A stretch of 12,718 nt of DNA from Ruaniaceae bacterium. Lineage in GTDB: Bacteria; Actinomycetota; Actinomycetes; Actinomycetales; Actinomycetaceae. This document shows, one piece after another, positions 5,938 through 12,700 of this stretch (position 1 is the stretch's first letter; every line of letters starts with the position of its first letter). The stretch lies in assembly GCA_030450655.1 (NCBI GenBank), contig JAKDIE010000015.1, positions 1-12,718 of the forward strand, given 5' to 3'. The position numbers and the translations under genes were made by a program. The notes below the pieces were generated by a model. The model ran no database searches. It had not been told where the DNA came from and was given only the letters and a program-made list of their open reading frames with translations.

Positions 5938-8388
5938 CTATTCTGCGGGAGGCGGAGTCGCCACGTGTGAGGTCGCGCGACGCGATCTCTTCGGTGCTGC
6001 TTCGCCCTCCGCGCGCTCCGGCAACTTGATCGCCGAGAGCGCATCGCGGCTGGGGCCGGCCCCGATCTGTGCCGGTTCCTTCACCGCGGGAAGGGAGATG
6101 ATCGCCGGAGCGTCGGAGGAGCTCGCGGTCGCCGAGGTCGCAACGACTCGGCGGCGCTTCCTGGGCGGCGCACTCTCGGCCGACGGCGCAGACTCACCCT
6201 GGGTGGGTGCGTCCTGCGGGGAGTCCGCACTGGCCGGTGCCTGAGATTCCGGCGCGGCTGCATCCGCCTCCGGAACGTCCACGGGTACCTCAACCGGTTC
6301 ATCGACTTGCTCGTCCGGGCTCGTGCCCTCGTGGGCATGAGCGGCGGCGGCGGCGATGGTTTGGAGGGTGGCCTTCACCTCTGTCCGGTTTGGCTCCTCA
6401 GGCGGCTTCACGGCGGCTCCGCCACGGCGGCGGCGGTTGTTGCTGCTGGCGCCGCTGCCACTATCCGATTCCGCTCCGGATCTCTCCACGGGATGGGCGT
6501 GAACGATGATGCCGCGACCACCGCATTCGGCGCATGTCTCCGAGAACGCCTCGACAAGTCCCTGGCCCACGCGCTTGCGTGTCATCTGCACGAGCCCCAG
6601 AGACGTCACCTCTGCCACCTGGTGGCGCGTGCGATCGCGGCCAAGGCATTCGATGAGGCGGCGCATCACGAGATCGCGGTTGGATTCGAGGACCATGTCG
6701 ATGAAGTCGATCACGATGATGCCGCCAATATCGCGCAGGCGCAGTTGGTTGACGATTTCTTCGGCAGCCTCGAGGTTGTTGCGGGTGACGGTCTCCTCGA
6801 GCGAACCTCCCGAGCCCGTGAAGCGCCCCGTATTGACGTCCACAACGGTCATCGCCTCGGTGCGGTCAATGACGAGCGAACCACCCGAAGGTAGCCACAC
6901 CTTGCGGTCCATGCCCTTGGAGAGCTGCTCATCCACACGGTACGCGCTGAACAGATCCTTCTTCTCCACCCAATGTGTCATGCGGTCCGCGAGCTCCGGC
7001 GAGAGATCCTGCACATACGCGGAGATGGTCTTCCACGCGTCGGATCCGGAAATGACCATCGATGAGAAGTCCTCGTTGAACACGTCACGGACCACGCGCA
7101 CGGCCAGTTCGGGTTCGCCCTTCAGCAGCAGCGGTGCACCCTTCGCGTTCTGGGCCTTCTTCGAGATGTCCTCCCAGGTCCCCAGCAGCCGCTCGACGTC
7201 GTTACGGAGTTGCTCTTCGGTGGCGCCTTCCGCTGCGGTGCGCACGATCACGCCCGCCGAATCCGGCACGATCTGCTTCAGGAGCTTCTTCAAGCGCGCG
7301 CGTTCGGCCTCGGGAAGCTTGCGCGAAATGCCCGTCATCGCACCGGAAGGCACGAGCACGAGGTGGCGGCCCGCGAGAGTGATCTGGCTGGTCAATCGCG
7401 CGCCCTTCTGCCCGATCGGATCCTTGGTGACCTGCACCAGTACCGTGTCGCCACTCTTCAGCGCGGACTCGATGCGGCGCGGCTTGCCTTCCAATCCCGC
7501 AGCATCCCAGTTCACCTCACCGGCGTAGAGCACGGCGTTGCGGCCCCGCCCGAGATCAACAAACGCGGCCTCCATCGACGGCAGCACGTTCTGTACCTTG
7601 CCGAGGTAGACGCTTCCCACCATCGAGGTCTGGGTGCGACGCGCCACGTAGTGCTCCACGAGCACGCCATCTTCGAGGACGGCGATCTGGTTCAGCCCAT
7701 CCTGCTCGCGCACGAGCATCGTGCGGTCCACTGATTCGCGGCGCGCGAGGAATTCGGATTCGGTGATCACTGGCCGACGGCGCCCGGCCTCGCGCCCTTC
7801 ACGGCGGCGCTGGCGCTTTGCCTCCAGGCGGGTCGAACCCACCACAGCGGAGACCTCCTGCGAGTCCGTGCGTGTGCGGGTGGTGCGTGAGCGGGTGCGG
7901 CGGCGGCGGGAGGAGGCGGAACTCTCGTCCTCCCCGGCTACCTCGGCCGCCGGTTCCTCCTTGGCGCTGTGCGATCCCCGCGATCCCTGCGCGTCCTGCT
8001 CGTCCTGCGAGTCCTGTGACCCCTCGGTGGAGTCCTCGGATCCAGTGGCCTTCTTGCGGCCGCGGCCTCCACGGCGGCGCCGCTTGGATCCTCCATCGCC
8101 GGAATCGCCCGAGCCCGCGGAATCTGTGGCCTCGTCGTCGGGCTGGGACGGCGCGTTCGACTCATCGGGAGCGCTGGGTGGGTCCTGTGGCTTCTTCTTA
8201 CTCGGATGATTCTTCGTCCCAGCGTGCTGCGCGGGAACCTTCGGTGCCTGCTCGATCTCAACGATCCGCGGAGCAGGAGTCAGATCCGGCGCCTGGAAGA
8301 GCAGCGCGGCGGCGGGAAGCTTGATCGATTGCGCCGGTGCTGCCGAGTTCTCGGACGAAAACTGTGGCGATGTAGGGGTGTTCTCCAC
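5938..8388 (-). CDS. rne: Ribonuclease E/G family endoribonuclease
   Basis: This enzyme makes single-strand cuts that process rRNA precursors and start mRNA decay. I chose GTG 8388 (816 residues) because GGGAG lies six bases upstream. A GTG at 8421 would add 11 residues but has a poor site. The first ~200 residues are disordered, acidic and Ser-rich, broken by Arg/Lys blocks at about 101-113, 159-177 and 190-206. The S1 domain lies at about 255-340. The DNase I-like catalytic segment includes TVVDVNTGRFTGSGG with Asp517 and IIVIDFIDM with Asp561, matching the E. coli RNase E magnesium ligands. The Zn-link is CAEC at 619-622. After about residue 630 comes a disordered Ala/Pro/Glu tail with RKRRR and KRSRR clusters. 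The catalytic core in the middle with arms on both sides is the usual actinobacterial layout. The gene is divergent from cydA and precedes rplU on the same strand. Confidence 0.96.
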   Translation of the reverse strand: MENTPTSPQFSSENSAAPAQSIKLPAAALLFQAPDLTPAPRIVEIEQAPKVPAQHAGTKNHPSKKKPQDPPSAPDESNAPSQPDDEATDSAGSGDSGDGGSKRRRRGGRGRKKATGSEDSTEGSQDSQDEQDAQGSRGSHSAKEEPAAEVAGEDESSASSRRRRTRSRTTRTRTDSQEVSAVVGSTRLEAKRQRRREGREAGRRRPVITESEFLARRESVDRTMLVREQDGLNQIAVLEDGVLVEHYVARRTQTSMVGSVYLGKVQNVLPSMEAAFVDLGRGRNAVLYAGEVNWDAAGLEGKPRRIESALKSGDTVLVQVTKDPIGQKGARLTSQITLAGRHLVLVPSGAMTGISRKLPEAERARLKKLLKQIVPDSAGVIVRTAAEGATEEQLRNDVERLLGTWEDISKKAQNAKGAPLLLKGEPELAVRVVRDVFNEDFSSMVISGSDAWKTISAYVQDLSPELADRMTHWVEKKDLFSAYRVDEQLSKGMDRKVWLPSGGSLVIDRTEAMTVVDVNTGRFTGSGGSLEETVTRNNLEAAEEIVNQLRLRDIGGIIVIDFIDMVLESNRDLVMRRLIECLGRDRTRHQVAEVTSLGLVQMTRKRVGQGLVEAFSETCAECGGRGIIVHAHPVERSGAESDSGSGASSNNRRRRGGAAVKPPEEPNRTEVKATLQTIAAAAAHAHEGTSPDEQVDEPVEVPVDVPEADAAAPESQAPASADSPQDAPTQGESAPSAESAPPRKRRRVVATSATASSSDAPAIISLPAVKEPAQIGAGPSRDALSAIKLPERAEGEAAPKRSRRATSHVATPPPAE

Positions 8389-8626
8389 GGGGTACTCCCG
8401 TTCCTGCGGCTTGCATTCCACCTCGATGCGCGCCGCATGTAGTTCCGCCGGTAGGCGACGGAAAAGTCTTCACTTACGAACCGTCTGCAGCGGCACTCGC
8501 GTGGCGCATCAGGCTCGGTCTCCGCTCGGGGTGGCCGCGCGGAAAGTATTGTTTCGATTATGACACACGGTTCGCAAAATCCATCGCTGATGCTCCTGGA
8601 ACGTCATGACACTCTGACAGAAACGC

Positions 8627-8640
8627 GGGACCAATGTCCC
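8627..8640. promoter_or_regulatory. 14-bp palindrome upstream of cydA
   Basis: GGGAC-CAAT-GTCCC is a perfect 5-bp inverted repeat with a 4-base centre, abutting the candidate cydA -35 element. If transcription starts near 8675, its centre lies about 41 bases upstream, a common position for an activator that contacts RNA polymerase. The same sequence could also just form a small hairpin. No known regulator is recognised; the operator role is inference. Confidence 0.3.
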
Positions 8641-8668
8641 TCGACTTCGACTCCCTGAAACATAAGGT
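8641..8668 (+). promoter_or_regulatory. Candidate cydAB promoter
   Basis: TCGACT (8641-8646) and TAAGGT (8663-8668) are 16 bases apart; the -10 fits TAnnnT and the -35 matches TTGACA at four of six positions. The start site would be near 8675, leaving a leader of about 32 bases that contains the cydA ribosome binding site AAGGA (8692-8696). The prediction is weak and based only on sequence. Confidence 0.28.
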
Positions 8669-8706
8669 GAGATCATCCGTCCCCTGACTACAAGGAAGTA
8701 AAGTCC

Positions 8707-10176
8707 GTGGAAGCCCTTGACCTCGCGCGGTGGCAGTTCGGCATCACGACCGTTTACCACTTTGTTCTCGTCCCCCTCACGATCGGCCTCACCCCCCTCG
8801 TGGCGATCATGCAGACGATGTGGTTCGCCACAAGCAAGGAGCATTGGCTCAAGCTCACGAAGTTCTTCGGCAAGCTACTGATCATCAACTTCGCGCTCGG
8901 CGTTGCGACCGGCATCGTCCAGGAGTTCCAGTTCGGCATGAACTGGTCCGAGTACTCGCGCTATGTGGGTGACGTGTTCGGCGCGCCCCTCGCGATCGAG
9001 GCGTTGGCCGCGTTCTTCCTCGAGTCCACCTTCCTCGGACTGTGGATCTTTGGGTGGAACCGGCTGCCGAAGAAGCTCCACCTCGCCGCGATCTGGTGCG
9101 TGGCAATCGGCGTGAACCTCTCCGCGTACTGGATCCTCGTGGCGAACTCGTTCATGCAGCACCCAGTGGGCGCCGAGTTCAACCCCGAGACAGGCCGCGC
9201 CGAGCTCGTGAACTTCGCCGCACTGATCACGAATAACACGGCGCTGGCCGCCTTCACGCACGTGATCACCGCTGCGTTCCTGACCGCCGGCACCTTCGTT
9301 GCCGGAATCGCCGTGTGGTGGATCGTGCGCGCCGTGCGCTCCGGCAACGAGGCGCAAGCCCGCGAGGTGTGGCGCCCCGCTGCCCGCTTCGGAATGATCG
9401 TGATCATCATCGCCGGTATTGGTGTGCTGGGGACGGGCGACGTCCAGGCGAAGCTCATGTTCGAGCAGCAGCCCATCAAGATGGCCGCAGCGGAAGTCAT
9501 CTGTGACAACGAGGCAGGTGTCGCCTTCTCGATTCTTGCGATCGGTGACTTCACCAACGACTGCGAGAACGTCACCCGCATCATCGAGGTCCCCGGCGTG
9601 ACGTCCTTCCTCGCCACGGGCGATTTCGGCGCCGAGCTGGAGGGCCTCAACGAACTGCGCGCGCAGCAGGAGACGCTCTACGCCGATCAGTTCGGTGACG
9701 ACGTGGACTTCATCCCGAACCTCTTCATCACCTACTGGTCCTTCCGCCTGATGATGGGATTCGCGGCCGGCTCGGTGCTCCTCGCCGCGGCGGCGCTGTG
9801 GTACCTGCGTAAGGGCCAGGTGACGGACAAGAAGTGGATCGCGGCCCTCGGACTCATCGCGATTCCCACGCCGTTCCTCGCCAACTCGTTCGGCTGGATC
9901 TTCACTGAGATGGGCCGGCAGCCGTGGGTGGTCCACCCGAACCCGGCGAGCCCCACGGACTTCGTCTACATGCTCACGCAAGACGGCGTCTCGACCGTGG
10001 TCAGCTCAGGAACTGTGCTCACGTCACTGATCACCTTCACTCTCCTCTACGCCGCACTCGGCGTGGTCTGGTTCATCCTGATGCGGCGTTACGTGCGGGA
10101 GGGGCTGGACTCCGAGGCCGATCAGATACCGGAATCGCCTGATGATTCCGATGTCCCGATGTCCTTCGTCTACTAG
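8707..10176 (+). CDS. cydA: Cytochrome bd ubiquinol/menaquinol oxidase subunit I (CydA)
   Basis: CydA is the haem-bearing, quinol-oxidising subunit of cytochrome bd, a membrane oxidase with high oxygen affinity that reduces O2 to water and resists some respiratory poisons. The 489 residues are highly hydrophobic with about nine spans. Expected haem and proton-path residues are present: His18 in the first span, Glu98 and Glu106 in AIEALAAFFLEST, His185 in FTHVI (haem b558 ligand) and Met349 or Met350 in FRLMMG. GWIFTEMGRQPW at about 396-407 is the family signature, and QPIKMAAAE near 255-263 belongs to the quinol-binding Q-loop. The loop lacks the long C-terminal insertion of E. coli CydA, so this is the short-Q-loop type; it carries two cysteines, Cys266 and Cys286. 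The GTG start at 8707 has AAGGA ten bases upstream. The last 30 residues are an acidic cytoplasmic or periplasmic tail. It is followed after nine bases by cydB. Confidence 0.97.
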   Translation: MEALDLARWQFGITTVYHFVLVPLTIGLTPLVAIMQTMWFATSKEHWLKLTKFFGKLLIINFALGVATGIVQEFQFGMNWSEYSRYVGDVFGAPLAIEALAAFFLESTFLGLWIFGWNRLPKKLHLAAIWCVAIGVNLSAYWILVANSFMQHPVGAEFNPETGRAELVNFAALITNNTALAAFTHVITAAFLTAGTFVAGIAVWWIVRAVRSGNEAQAREVWRPAARFGMIVIIIAGIGVLGTGDVQAKLMFEQQPIKMAAAEVICDNEAGVAFSILAIGDFTNDCENVTRIIEVPGVTSFLATGDFGAELEGLNELRAQQETLYADQFGDDVDFIPNLFITYWSFRLMMGFAAGSVLLAAAALWYLRKGQVTDKKWIAALGLIAIPTPFLANSFGWIFTEMGRQPWVVHPNPASPTDFVYMLTQDGVSTVVSSGTVLTSLITFTLLYAALGVVWFILMRRYVREGLDSEADQIPESPDDSDVPMSFVY

Positions 10177-10185
10177 GAATCCCTC

Positions 10186-11286
10186 ATGGAATGGCTCTCA
10201 GTTCTCTGGTTCGTCCTCATCGCCGTCCTCTGGATCGGCTACCTGGTGCTCGAAGGCTTCGACTTCGGCGTGGGCATGCTTCTGAAGTTCCTGCCGAAGA
10301 ACGAGCGCGAGAAGCGCGTGATGCTCAACTCGATTGGCCCGCACTGGGACGGCAATGAGGTTTGGCTCCTCACCGCCGGTGGCGCCACGTTCGCGGCGTT
10401 CCCCGAGTGGTACGCCACGCTGTTCTCCGGCGCGTACCTGGCCCTCCTCCTGATCCTTGTGGCACTGATCGTGCGCATCTGCGCGATCGAGTGGCGCCCG
10501 AAGATCCAGAACGCCGAGTGGCGGGATCGCTGGGACTGGATCCACGTCGTCGGCGCATGGGTTCCTGCGGTGCTGTGGGGTGTGGCGTTCGCGAACCTCG
10601 TGCAGGGCATGAAGATTGAGGTTCTGGATCGTGTCACGGGCGCCGTGGTCCCCACGGCCGATGTCGCCTCCTCGCTGGCGACCTCGTCGCACCAACTCAC
10701 GGGCGGCTTCTTCTCGCTGATCACGCCGTACACGCTGCTCGGTGGCCTCGTGACCGCCTCCCTGTTCCTTTCCAGTGGGGCGATCTTCCTCGCACTGAAG
10801 ACGGCCGGAGAGATCCAGGAGCGCGCCGCGAAGCTCGCGGTGAAGACCTCGATTCTTGCCACGGCGCTTGCCGCGGTGTTCGTGCTGTGGGGCCAGTTCG
10901 CGTTCTCCGCGAACGCGATCGGCTGGATCCCGCTACTCGTTGCCGCACTCGCATTGGTGGGCGTGGTCCTCTCCACGCTCAAGCGCCGCGAAGGCTGGGC
11001 GTTCACGCTCAACGTCATCGCCATCATCAGCGCCGTCACGTGGATCTTCGTGACCATGTTCCCGAACGTCATGCCCTCCTCGATCGATCCGGCATACTCC
11101 CTCTCGATCGCACAGGCCAGTTCAACGCCGTACACGCTCACCGTGATGAGCATCGTGGCACTCACCCTCGTGCCGATCGTGCTCGCCTACCAGGCGTGGA
11201 CGTACTGGGTGTTCCGCAAGCGCCTCTCCACAAAGCAGATCCCGGATACACCTGCGGGCCTGCCCATGGAGTACGTCGAGAAGTAG
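10186..11286 (+). CDS. cydB: Cytochrome bd oxidase subunit II (CydB)
   Basis: CydB is the second membrane subunit of cytochrome bd and is needed for stable haem assembly. The 366-residue protein has about nine hydrophobic spans. The N-terminus shows LVLEGFDFGVG at about 20-30 and GPHWDGNEVWLL at 51-62, both diagnostic of the family. CAIEWR near 99-104 and the Trp-rich segment around 112-131 are also typical. The ATG at 10186 uses AGGA (10175-10178), which overlaps the cydA stop codon, so the two genes are tightly coupled. The ABC exporter genes cydD and cydC, which often follow in actinobacteria, are not here. A strong hairpin lies 16 bases past the stop. Confidence 0.97.
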   Translation: MEWLSVLWFVLIAVLWIGYLVLEGFDFGVGMLLKFLPKNEREKRVMLNSIGPHWDGNEVWLLTAGGATFAAFPEWYATLFSGAYLALLLILVALIVRICAIEWRPKIQNAEWRDRWDWIHVVGAWVPAVLWGVAFANLVQGMKIEVLDRVTGAVVPTADVASSLATSSHQLTGGFFSLITPYTLLGGLVTASLFLSSGAIFLALKTAGEIQERAAKLAVKTSILATALAAVFVLWGQFAFSANAIGWIPLLVAALALVGVVLSTLKRREGWAFTLNVIAIISAVTWIFVTMFPNVMPSSIDPAYSLSIAQASSTPYTLTVMSIVALTLVPIVLAYQAWTYWVFRKRLSTKQIPDTPAGLPMEYVEK

Positions 11287-11302
11287 GTACCAAGGACCCA
11301 GT

Positions 11303-11334
11303 GATGGGCGGGTGAGTTCAACTCCCCGCCCATC
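11303..11334 (+). terminator. Terminator-like hairpin after cydB
   Basis: GATGGGCGGG (11303-11312) pairs perfectly with CCCGCCCATC (11325-11334). Inside it, after a one-base bulge, GAGT pairs with ACTC around the loop TCA, giving 14 pairs in all. No T-run follows, as is common for actinobacterial terminators. It starts 16 bases past the cydB stop and lies upstream of the preferred regulator starts, so it probably separates cydAB from the regulator. Confidence 0.7.
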
Positions 11335-11368
11335 GCTGCGCCACCGCGCGTCTGACGCCCCAGCGACT

Positions 11369-11397
11369 TTGAACCGCCCCAGCTCACCTGCAACGAT
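11369..11397 (+). promoter_or_regulatory. Candidate promoter for the regulator, possibly leaderless
   Basis: TTGAAC (11369-11374) and AACGAT (11392-11397) are separated by 17 bases. The predicted start of transcription is within a base or so of the GTG at 11405, so the message could be leaderless, which is frequent in actinobacteria. This would also explain why no ribosome binding site precedes the gene. The -10 match is weak. Confidence 0.25.
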
Positions 11398-12124
11398 GGT
11401 CCGTGTGGACCAGCCGCTGCGAGATGCCCCCGCCGATGGCGTGCGCGCTCACGCCAGTCGTCTGCGGATCCTGCAAACCCTCCGCCAGCACCCCGATGGC
11501 CTCGGAGCTCAGGACGTAGCGACCGCCGTCGGGCTCCACCTCAATACCGTGCGGTTCCATCTCGATCGGCTCGTGGCCGACGGCGTGGTGAACAGTCACG
11601 CTGAGGACCGCACCGAGCCTGGGCGGCCACGTCTCAACTATGCGGCGGTGGGCCTGCCGGGGAGCCAGGGAGACACGCGGAGCTACCGGTTGCTGGCCGC
11701 CATGCTGGCGGCCCTCATCTCCGAATCGGTTCCGAAGGCGGCCGAGGCGGCCCGCGCGGCAGGGCAGGTGTGGGGAGGGCACCTGGCGGAACGCCCCGAT
11801 CGATCTCGGCGTAGCGACGAAGATGACGCGATTAGTCAGCTTCTCCGGATCCTTGACGAGGTTGGCTTCGATCCGCAGCTGACTCCGGAGTTAGGCGTGG
11901 GAGAGGGTTCGCGCGCGATCCACCTTCACCACTGTCCGTTCCTCGAGATCGCGAAAGAGCACCGCGACATCGTGTGCTCGATGCACCTCGGCCTCATGCA
12001 AGGGGCACTTGCCGAGATGCAGGCCTCCGTCACCGTGAGGCGCCTGGAGGCGTTCGTGAAGCCGTCGTTATGCGTCGCAACACTGGCCAAGGTACCCGCC
12101 GGCGATGCCGCAGAAGACAACTAG
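11396..12124 (+). CDS. Winged-helix transcriptional regulator (ArsR-like, COG2345 type) with three spaced cysteines
   Basis: This is a probable DNA-binding repressor or activator of 242 residues. Residues about 15-75 form a winged helix-turn-helix: RLRILQTLRQHPDGLGAQDV in outline, then VATAVGLHLNTVRFHLDRLV as the recognition region, and a wing with GRPRLNY. The C-terminal half has HHCPFLEIAKEHRDIVC, the marker I associate with COG2345 regulators and with the related Fe-S regulator SufR. Cys180, Cys194 and Cys226 are spaced C-x13-C-x31-C, with His176, His178 and His179 just before the first. Metal or Fe-S binding is therefore plausible but not shown. The start is uncertain: ATG 11396 is listed; GTG 11405 could be a leaderless start; GTG 11312 lies inside the cydB hairpin and is less likely. 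The neighbouring cydAB and the convergent membrane pair are candidate targets. It ends one base before the convergent 50-residue gene. Confidence 0.85.
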   Translation: MVRVDQPLRDAPADGVRAHASRLRILQTLRQHPDGLGAQDVATAVGLHLNTVRFHLDRLVADGVVNSHAEDRTEPGRPRLNYAAVGLPGSQGDTRSYRLLAAMLAALISESVPKAAEAARAAGQVWGGHLAERPDRSRRSDEDDAISQLLRILDEVGFDPQLTPELGVGEGSRAIHLHHCPFLEIAKEHRDIVCSMHLGLMQGALAEMQASVTVRRLEAFVKPSLCVATLAKVPAGDAAEDN

Positions 12125-12125
12125 A

Positions 12126-12278
12126 TCAGTTCCAGCCGAACATCGTGCAGCTGACTGCGAAAAGGATCATCCCGCCGAACAGTGCCACGCTCAGAAGCGC
12201 GCTTTCAAGCTCGCGCGGAGGCGGATCATCCTCTTCGGTCTCCCGGTTCTCCAGCTCGAGTTCCGCGTCCGTACTCAT
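12126..12278 (-). CDS. Small single-span membrane protein, 50 residues, unknown
   Basis: The 50-residue protein starts at ATG 12278, overlapping the stop of the upstream 141-residue gene in an ATGA arrangement. GGTGAT, a good match to the end of the anti-Shine-Dalgarno complement, lies a few bases upstream. Residues 1-25 are strongly acidic (MSTDAELELENRETEEDDPP) and residues 27-48 form a single transmembrane segment (LESALLSVALFGGMILFAVS) ending in CTMFGWN. I do not recognise the family. Its size and topology are like small accessory subunits of respiratory oxidases, but no specific signature is seen, so this remains a guess. The stop is one base from the stop of the convergent regulator. 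Confidence 0.78.
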   Translation of the reverse strand: MSTDAELELENRETEEDDPPPRELESALLSVALFGGMILFAVSCTMFGWN

Positions 12279-12700
12279 GCAATCACCCCCAAGCGGTTCA
12301 GATCGGAGATCAGCGCGAGGGCCAGCACCACGAACACGACACCGATGAATGCCGTATACATCCACCGGTACCGGTGATCTGAGAGCCAGAAACGCCGCAC
12401 GCTGACGATTCCGCTCACGGCAGCCACCGCGCACAGCGCCAGGCCAATCGGTGCTGCCACCCAGCCCGCGAGGCTGAGGATCGGCACGAGAACCGGAACC
12501 AGGAGATACGTGATCAGGCACCGGACGCCGGAGATCACCACGGAGACACGGAAGGCGCGGTGCGCCTGTTCCGTGGAGCGCCGGTCCGTGGCGGTGATGC
12601 CGAGGAGGCGTCGCATGAACCTGTCTGCGGCACCATCGGAACGGAACCGGGGTTGCGCGGGCGCCGTCACGGGCGGCACAACGGCATGGGCGGACGTCAT
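12275..12700 (-). CDS. Conserved-looking multi-span membrane protein, 141 residues, unknown
   Basis: The ATG at 12700 has GAGGA about nine bases upstream, just inside the window edge, so the gene appears complete. Residues 1-45 are polar and probably cytoplasmic, with FMRRLLGITATDRRSTEQAH. Three hydrophobic spans follow at about 52-76, 78-100 and 113-133. Between the second and third is a basic and aromatic loop, RRFWLSDHRYRWMY, and the end is DLNRLGVIA. The RCLxTYLLVPVLVP and VRRFW..DHRYRWMY pattern resembles hypothetical membrane proteins I recall from other actinobacteria, but no function is attached to them in my memory. The four-base overlap with the 50-residue gene implies co-translation and possibly a complex. 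No enzyme motif is visible. Confidence 0.85.
   Translation of the reverse strand: MTSAHAVVPPVTAPAQPRFRSDGAADRFMRRLLGITATDRRSTEQAHRAFRVSVVISGVRCLITYLLVPVLVPILSLAGWVAAPIGLALCAVAAVSGIVSVRRFWLSDHRYRWMYTAFIGVVFVVLALALISDLNRLGVIA

Larger units (their letters stand above)
8389..8706. other. Divergent rne-cydA intergenic region
   Basis: About 318 bases separate the divergent starts of rne and cydA. I see no convincing gene here: short frames lack a ribosome binding site and any family resemblance. The region must hold promoters in both directions. For rne the best minus-strand candidate is TTGCGA with AACAAT 18 bases on, near 8575-8546, and it is weak. For cydA a TCGACT/TAAGGT pair lies near 8641-8668. 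No full Rex-type TTGTGA-N6-TCACAA operator or CRP/FNR-type site is present. The most symmetrical element is a 14-bp palindrome at 8627-8640. Confidence 0.5.

Noticed and set aside
8477..8574. Inverted 8-mers CGAACCGT and ACGGTTCG about 83 bases apart in the rne-cydA gap
   Set aside because: An 8-base match at this distance is expected by chance in a region of this size, and the spacing is too long for a simple operator.
8389..8706. Rex or FNR/CRP-type operator upstream of cydA
   Set aside because: No TTGTGA-N6-TCACAA or TTGAT-N4-ATCAA-like palindrome is found; only partial half-sites such as TATGACAC occur.
8875..9981. Minus-strand open frame (about 368 codons) opposite cydA
   Set aside because: Charged Glu/Arg/His-rich product with no hydrophobic core or motif; it is explained by the codon bias of cydA on the other strand.
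12126..12278. CydX-type small subunit of cytochrome bd
   Set aside because: The protein is on the opposite strand, has a long acidic N-terminus and lacks the CydX WYFxWxLG-type start, so calling it CydX is not supported.
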